Source: an uncultured Phycisphaerales bacterium
GTDB lineage: Bacteria; Planctomycetota; Phycisphaerae; WQYP01
Length of the DNA: 12,089 nucleotides
Assembly (NCBI GenBank): GCA_937901265.1
Contig: CALCHA010000631.1
Location: 1 to 12,089 of the forward strand
Direction: 5' to 3'
The translations under genes were made by a program, and so were the position numbers. Shown piece after piece: positions 6,229 to 12,089 of this stretch. The notes under the pieces are model-generated. The model was given only the letters and a program-made list of their open reading frames with translations, ran no database searches and had not been told where the DNA came from. Within the stretch, counting starts at the first letter, position 1, and each line of letters starts with the position of its first letter.

Positions 6229-8355
6229 TCACTTGATAGCAGGCATACCGGATATGCTGCCGCTGGCGTCGAGGCGGGGGTCATGTCCGACGGGAAGGAG
6301 GATCTGGAAACGGGTTCCCTCGGTCTTTCCCTCGCGGACGATGGGCTGCGCGCGAACGATTCCGCCATGCAGTTCGATGAATCGCCGGACGATCGCAAGC
6401 CCGAGCCCGATGCCTTTGGAGCCATATTCAAAGGTGCCCGAGTGGTGGTGGAGGATGTCAGAACCGGTGTAAAAAGGCTCGAAGAGTTCAGTGGCGTCCT
6501 GCGACGGGATACCGGGGCCGGAGTCTTCGACGAGGATTTCCAGCATTTCACCGGACTCGGTGGTGGGGGGGACCTCATGGGCGGCGACGCGGACGGTGCC
6601 GCCATCGGGGGAGAAGCGAATGGCGTTGGAGATGAGGTTGGTCAGAGCATCTTCGAGCTTGTCGCGGTCGGCATCGACGGAGGGGAGGTTTTCGGCGACA
6701 TCGACGACGAGCTGCTGTTTGCGTTCGGCGAGGAAGGGGCGATGGTCGCTGGTGACCTGGAGGAGCAGGGCACGGATGTCGACGGGCCCTTTGTTCATGC
6801 GGGTGGTGAACTGGTCGTTGTTCACGAGCTTGAGGAGGTTGTCGATGATGCGGCTGAGGCGTTGGGTTTTGGCGGAAATTTTGGTGAGCGCTCCCTGGAC
6901 GGAGGCGGCATTTTTCATGGCGAGGGCGACGGATTGTTCGTCTTCGGGGATTCCGTCGGTCGCGGCCGCGGCGATTTGCTGGAGTTGCCGCTGGGCGAGC
7001 TGGCAGACGCCGAGGAGGTAGGTGACGGGGGTTTTGAGTTCGTGCCCGGCGAGCTCCATAAAGCGTCGTTTGGCTTCGTTGGATCGGGCGAGGGTGTTGA
7101 GGTTTTTCTGGAGTTGTCGGGTCATTTCGTCGAAGTCGCGGGCGAGATCGGCGAGTTCATCCTTGCGGAACGTCGGATCTTTTTCGTCGGAGCCGGAGAG
7201 GAGGCGGACATTGAGTTCGCCTCGACCAACGGCGGCGGTGGCTTCGCGGAGGCGGAGGATGGGCATGATGATTTCGCGGTTGGAGATGGCGACGCCGAGA
7301 ATGAAGAGGATGGCGACGAGGGCGATGCCGATGACCGCCACGGTCATGGCGGTGTGGTAGACGGGGGTCATGGCCTCTTCAGAGGCTTTGGAGACGATGA
7401 CGGTCCAGTGGGGAAGCAGGGCCGGGCCGAGATGCTCGTCGATGCGTGATTTGAGGGGGATGTCCTCGCTGCCAATGATGATGTTGTTGAAAAGAAGGGT
7501 GGTGATGGGGACGACGCCATCTTTTCGATGCTCGAAGTAGAACTCCCGCGCGCGATCGTTGATGGGATTTTGTTCTGTGACGTAGACGGAGAGCCGGGCA
7601 TCGAGATCGACGAGTTCGGCGACGGCTCCCAGGGCGCTGGCGCGTTCGTGCAGGGGGGCGAGGAGCCAGTTCACCGGGATTTTGTCTTTCAAGATGCCGA
7701 TGACGACCCGTTTGCCGTCGGCAGTTCCGTAAAGGGGCAGCGCGATGGTGACGATGGGGTTCCCGCCGGCGGGGTTGGCGGTGACGGAGCTGATGTAGAT
7801 TCGTCCGCGGCCGCTGTCATAGGCGGCCTGCCACCATGTTTCGTCAGCCTGGAAAAAATCAGCGGTGCGGGCGTTGGCGGCGATAACCTCGCCGTAGATA
7901 TTGCTGACCATCAGTTGACGAGGCTGGCCATTGACGGCGGTGAGCATCCGCAGGCGGTCGGCCAATTCGTTGTGCAGGAGGGCGTCGATGCGGGGGTCGG
8001 TGTCGGAAAGGGAGGGCCAGAGGCGGTCCATGTCGGTGGCGGCGGCGACGGGGAGAGGCGCCGTCTCGCCGAGGACTTGACCGGGGTTGGCCAGTGCGTG
8101 CTCATGGTTGCGTGCCTCGACGTAGTCGACGATGCGAGGGAAGCGGGAGAGGATGGTGAGCTTTTCAACTTCGTCCCGGAGGATGCCGGAAATGCGGTCG
8201 GCACAATCGGAGGCGGAGTCTTCGTAGCTGGAGCGGATTTTGTTGAGCTGGATCCAGGCACCGCCGCCCAATACAAGGATGAGACTCATCGCCAGCGGCA
8301 GCAGGCCGACGAGAATCAGGGTGCCGATCAATTTGCGCCGAATGCCCAGGCGCAT
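6229..8355 (-). CDS. Membrane sensor histidine kinase (dCache-like sensor, HAMP, HisKA, HATPase_c)
   Basis: 708-residue two-component sensor kinase that would autophosphorylate on His and pass phosphate to a response regulator. Residues 9-32 are the first membrane helix, and about 35-330 form an extracytoplasmic dCache-like sensor (the ADETWWQAAYDSGRGRIYIS region is typical). Residues 335-357 are the second helix and 358-415 the HAMP linker. HisKA contains AGHELKTP with phospho-acceptor His438. The ATPase domain has the N box (NLISNAIRF, Asn577), G1 box DSGPGIP (611-617), F box LFEPFYTG (624-631) and G2 box GSKGIGLGLAI (645-655). All catalytic boxes are intact. ATG at 8355 is preferred over an upstream in-frame extension because the first membrane helix starts right after it and a strong GGAGAGG lies six bases before it. 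No response regulator is encoded nearby, so it is an orphan in this window. It is divergent from carB. Its ligand is unknown. Confidence 0.95.
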   Translation of the reverse strand: MRLGIRRKLIGTLILVGLLPLAMSLILVLGGGAWIQLNKIRSSYEDSASDCADRISGILRDEVEKLTILSRFPRIVDYVEARNHEHALANPGQVLGETAPLPVAAATDMDRLWPSLSDTDPRIDALLHNELADRLRMLTAVNGQPRQLMVSNIYGEVIAANARTADFFQADETWWQAAYDSGRGRIYISSVTANPAGGNPIVTIALPLYGTADGKRVVIGILKDKIPVNWLLAPLHERASALGAVAELVDLDARLSVYVTEQNPINDRAREFYFEHRKDGVVPITTLLFNNIIIGSEDIPLKSRIDEHLGPALLPHWTVIVSKASEEAMTPVYHTAMTVAVIGIALVAILFILGVAISNREIIMPILRLREATAAVGRGELNVRLLSGSDEKDPTFRKDELADLARDFDEMTRQLQKNLNTLARSNEAKRRFMELAGHELKTPVTYLLGVCQLAQRQLQQIAAAATDGIPEDEQSVALAMKNAASVQGALTKISAKTQRLSRIIDNLLKLVNNDQFTTRMNKGPVDIRALLLQVTSDHRPFLAERKQQLVVDVAENLPSVDADRDKLEDALTNLISNAIRFSPDGGTVRVAAHEVPPTTESGEMLEILVEDSGPGIPSQDATELFEPFYTGSDILHHHSGTFEYGSKGIGLGLAIVRRFIELHGGIVRAQPIVREGKTEGTRFQILLPVGHDPRLDASGSISGMPAIK

Positions 8356-8361
8356 GCAAAA

Positions 8362-8368
8362 CCTCTCC
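8362..8368 (-). promoter_or_regulatory. Ribosome binding site that fixes the kinase start
   Basis: On the minus strand GGAGAGG lies six bases before the ATG at 8355. It is a near-complete anti-16S match and rules out the longer in-frame extension that begins near 8538, whose first 61 codons show no domain character and would overlap the divergent promoter region. Confidence 0.7.
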
Positions 8369-8400
8369 GCCACGGGTGGCCCCCCTCGGGACAGACTCCT

Positions 8401-8429
8401 ATCATAGGGGCATGGGGACGAATTAACGA
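8401..8429 (-). promoter_or_regulatory. Tentative sigma-70-type promoter for the histidine kinase
   Basis: TATGAT (minus strand, 8406-8401) is a good -10 hexamer placed 45 bases before the kinase ATG. At 17-base spacing the -35 position reads TCGTTA, only three of six consensus matches. The -10 is reasonable, the -35 weak. Confidence 0.3.
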
Positions 8430-8444
8430 GCGACTCTCCCCGGG

Positions 8445-8467
8445 GACGCGCGCCAGCGGACCGCGTC
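8445..8467. promoter_or_regulatory. Inverted repeat GACGCG-N11-CGCGTC in the divergent region
   Basis: Perfect 6-bp arms separated by 11 bases, one-and-a-half to two helical turns in total. It lies between the two candidate promoters, 18 bases before the -35 of the carB promoter and upstream of the kinase promoter. This is a plausible place for a regulator that acts on both genes, but in GC-rich DNA short arms such as these arise by chance. Confidence 0.25.
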
Positions 8468-8484
8468 GCGAAAATCCTTCCGCC

Positions 8485-8513
8485 TTTACGGTCCGTGACC
8501 TTCCCGCTATAAC
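8485..8513 (+). promoter_or_regulatory. Candidate sigma-70-type promoter for carB
   Basis: TTTACG (8485-8490), a 17-base spacer and TATAAC (8508-8513) match the housekeeping consensus at four of six and five of six positions. Transcription would begin near 8520, giving a leader of about 35 bases to the ATG at 8556. Inside the spacer GGTC-CGT-GACC (8490-8500) is a perfect short inverted repeat that could be an operator overlapping the promoter. The ribosome site is weak (AAAGG about 12 bases before the ATG). Confidence 0.5.
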
Positions 8514-8555
8514 TTTCTGAGTTTACCCACACCCCCACAAAGGTCCTCGAAAACG

Positions 8556-12089
<3,534 letters not shown>

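Noticed and set aside
5976..6605. N-terminal extension of the exported protein into the kinase gene
   Set aside because: The frame stays open to 6605, but that part overlaps the kinase ATPase domain in another frame and has no coding character; the LExLExR motif near the N-terminus supports the ATG at 5975.

Overview
The window looks like chromosomal DNA of a high-GC bacterium, most likely a planctomycete (possibly Phycisphaerae-like). The grounds are a large secreted-type protein with an LExLExR motif at its N-terminus followed by an 'SA' (the LEPR-XLL-like signature common in planctomycete exported proteins), a big modular FnIII protein, an RNase E/G with an N-terminal disordered extension and an insertion inside its S1 domain, and a short repeat resembling ones I recall being dispersed in planctomycete genomes. 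Taxonomy is inference only.

Layout: (1) Positions 1-2613, plus strand: the 3' part of an Rne/Rng-family endoribonuclease gene, whose start lies upstream of the window. (2) 2614-2741: convergent intergenic gap with a G-quadruplex-type G-run array right after the stop codon and a strong hairpin-plus-T-tract terminator. (3) 2742-5975, minus strand: a 1077-residue exported modular protein with a glycoside-hydrolase-like barrel, a carbohydrate-binding-like beta sandwich and four fibronectin type III domains. (4) 5976-6228: spacer with two small inverted repeats. (5) 6229-8355, minus strand: a complete 708-residue membrane sensor histidine kinase with no response regulator beside it. (6) 8356-8555: divergent promoter region. 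(7) 8556-12089, plus strand: carB, the large subunit of carbamoyl-phosphate synthetase, open to the right edge and lacking only about its last 20 codons.

The genes do not form one pathway: RNA processing, polysaccharide handling, signalling and arginine/pyrimidine synthesis sit side by side. The kinase and the exported protein are co-oriented, 253 bases apart, and may or may not be co-transcribed. carA is not present.

The most unusual region is carB. Its reading frame is intact and its catalytic motifs are present, yet it carries about 125 more residues than E. coli CarB. These include a heptanucleotide GAATTCA tandem array and a dispersed-repeat-like segment, both read through in frame, plus a roughly 50-residue insert in the linker between the two synthetase halves. 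Codon choice also switches abruptly along the gene: G-ending, then strongly C-ending, then mixed A/T-containing, then C-ending, then G-ending. This suggests a recombinational mosaic.
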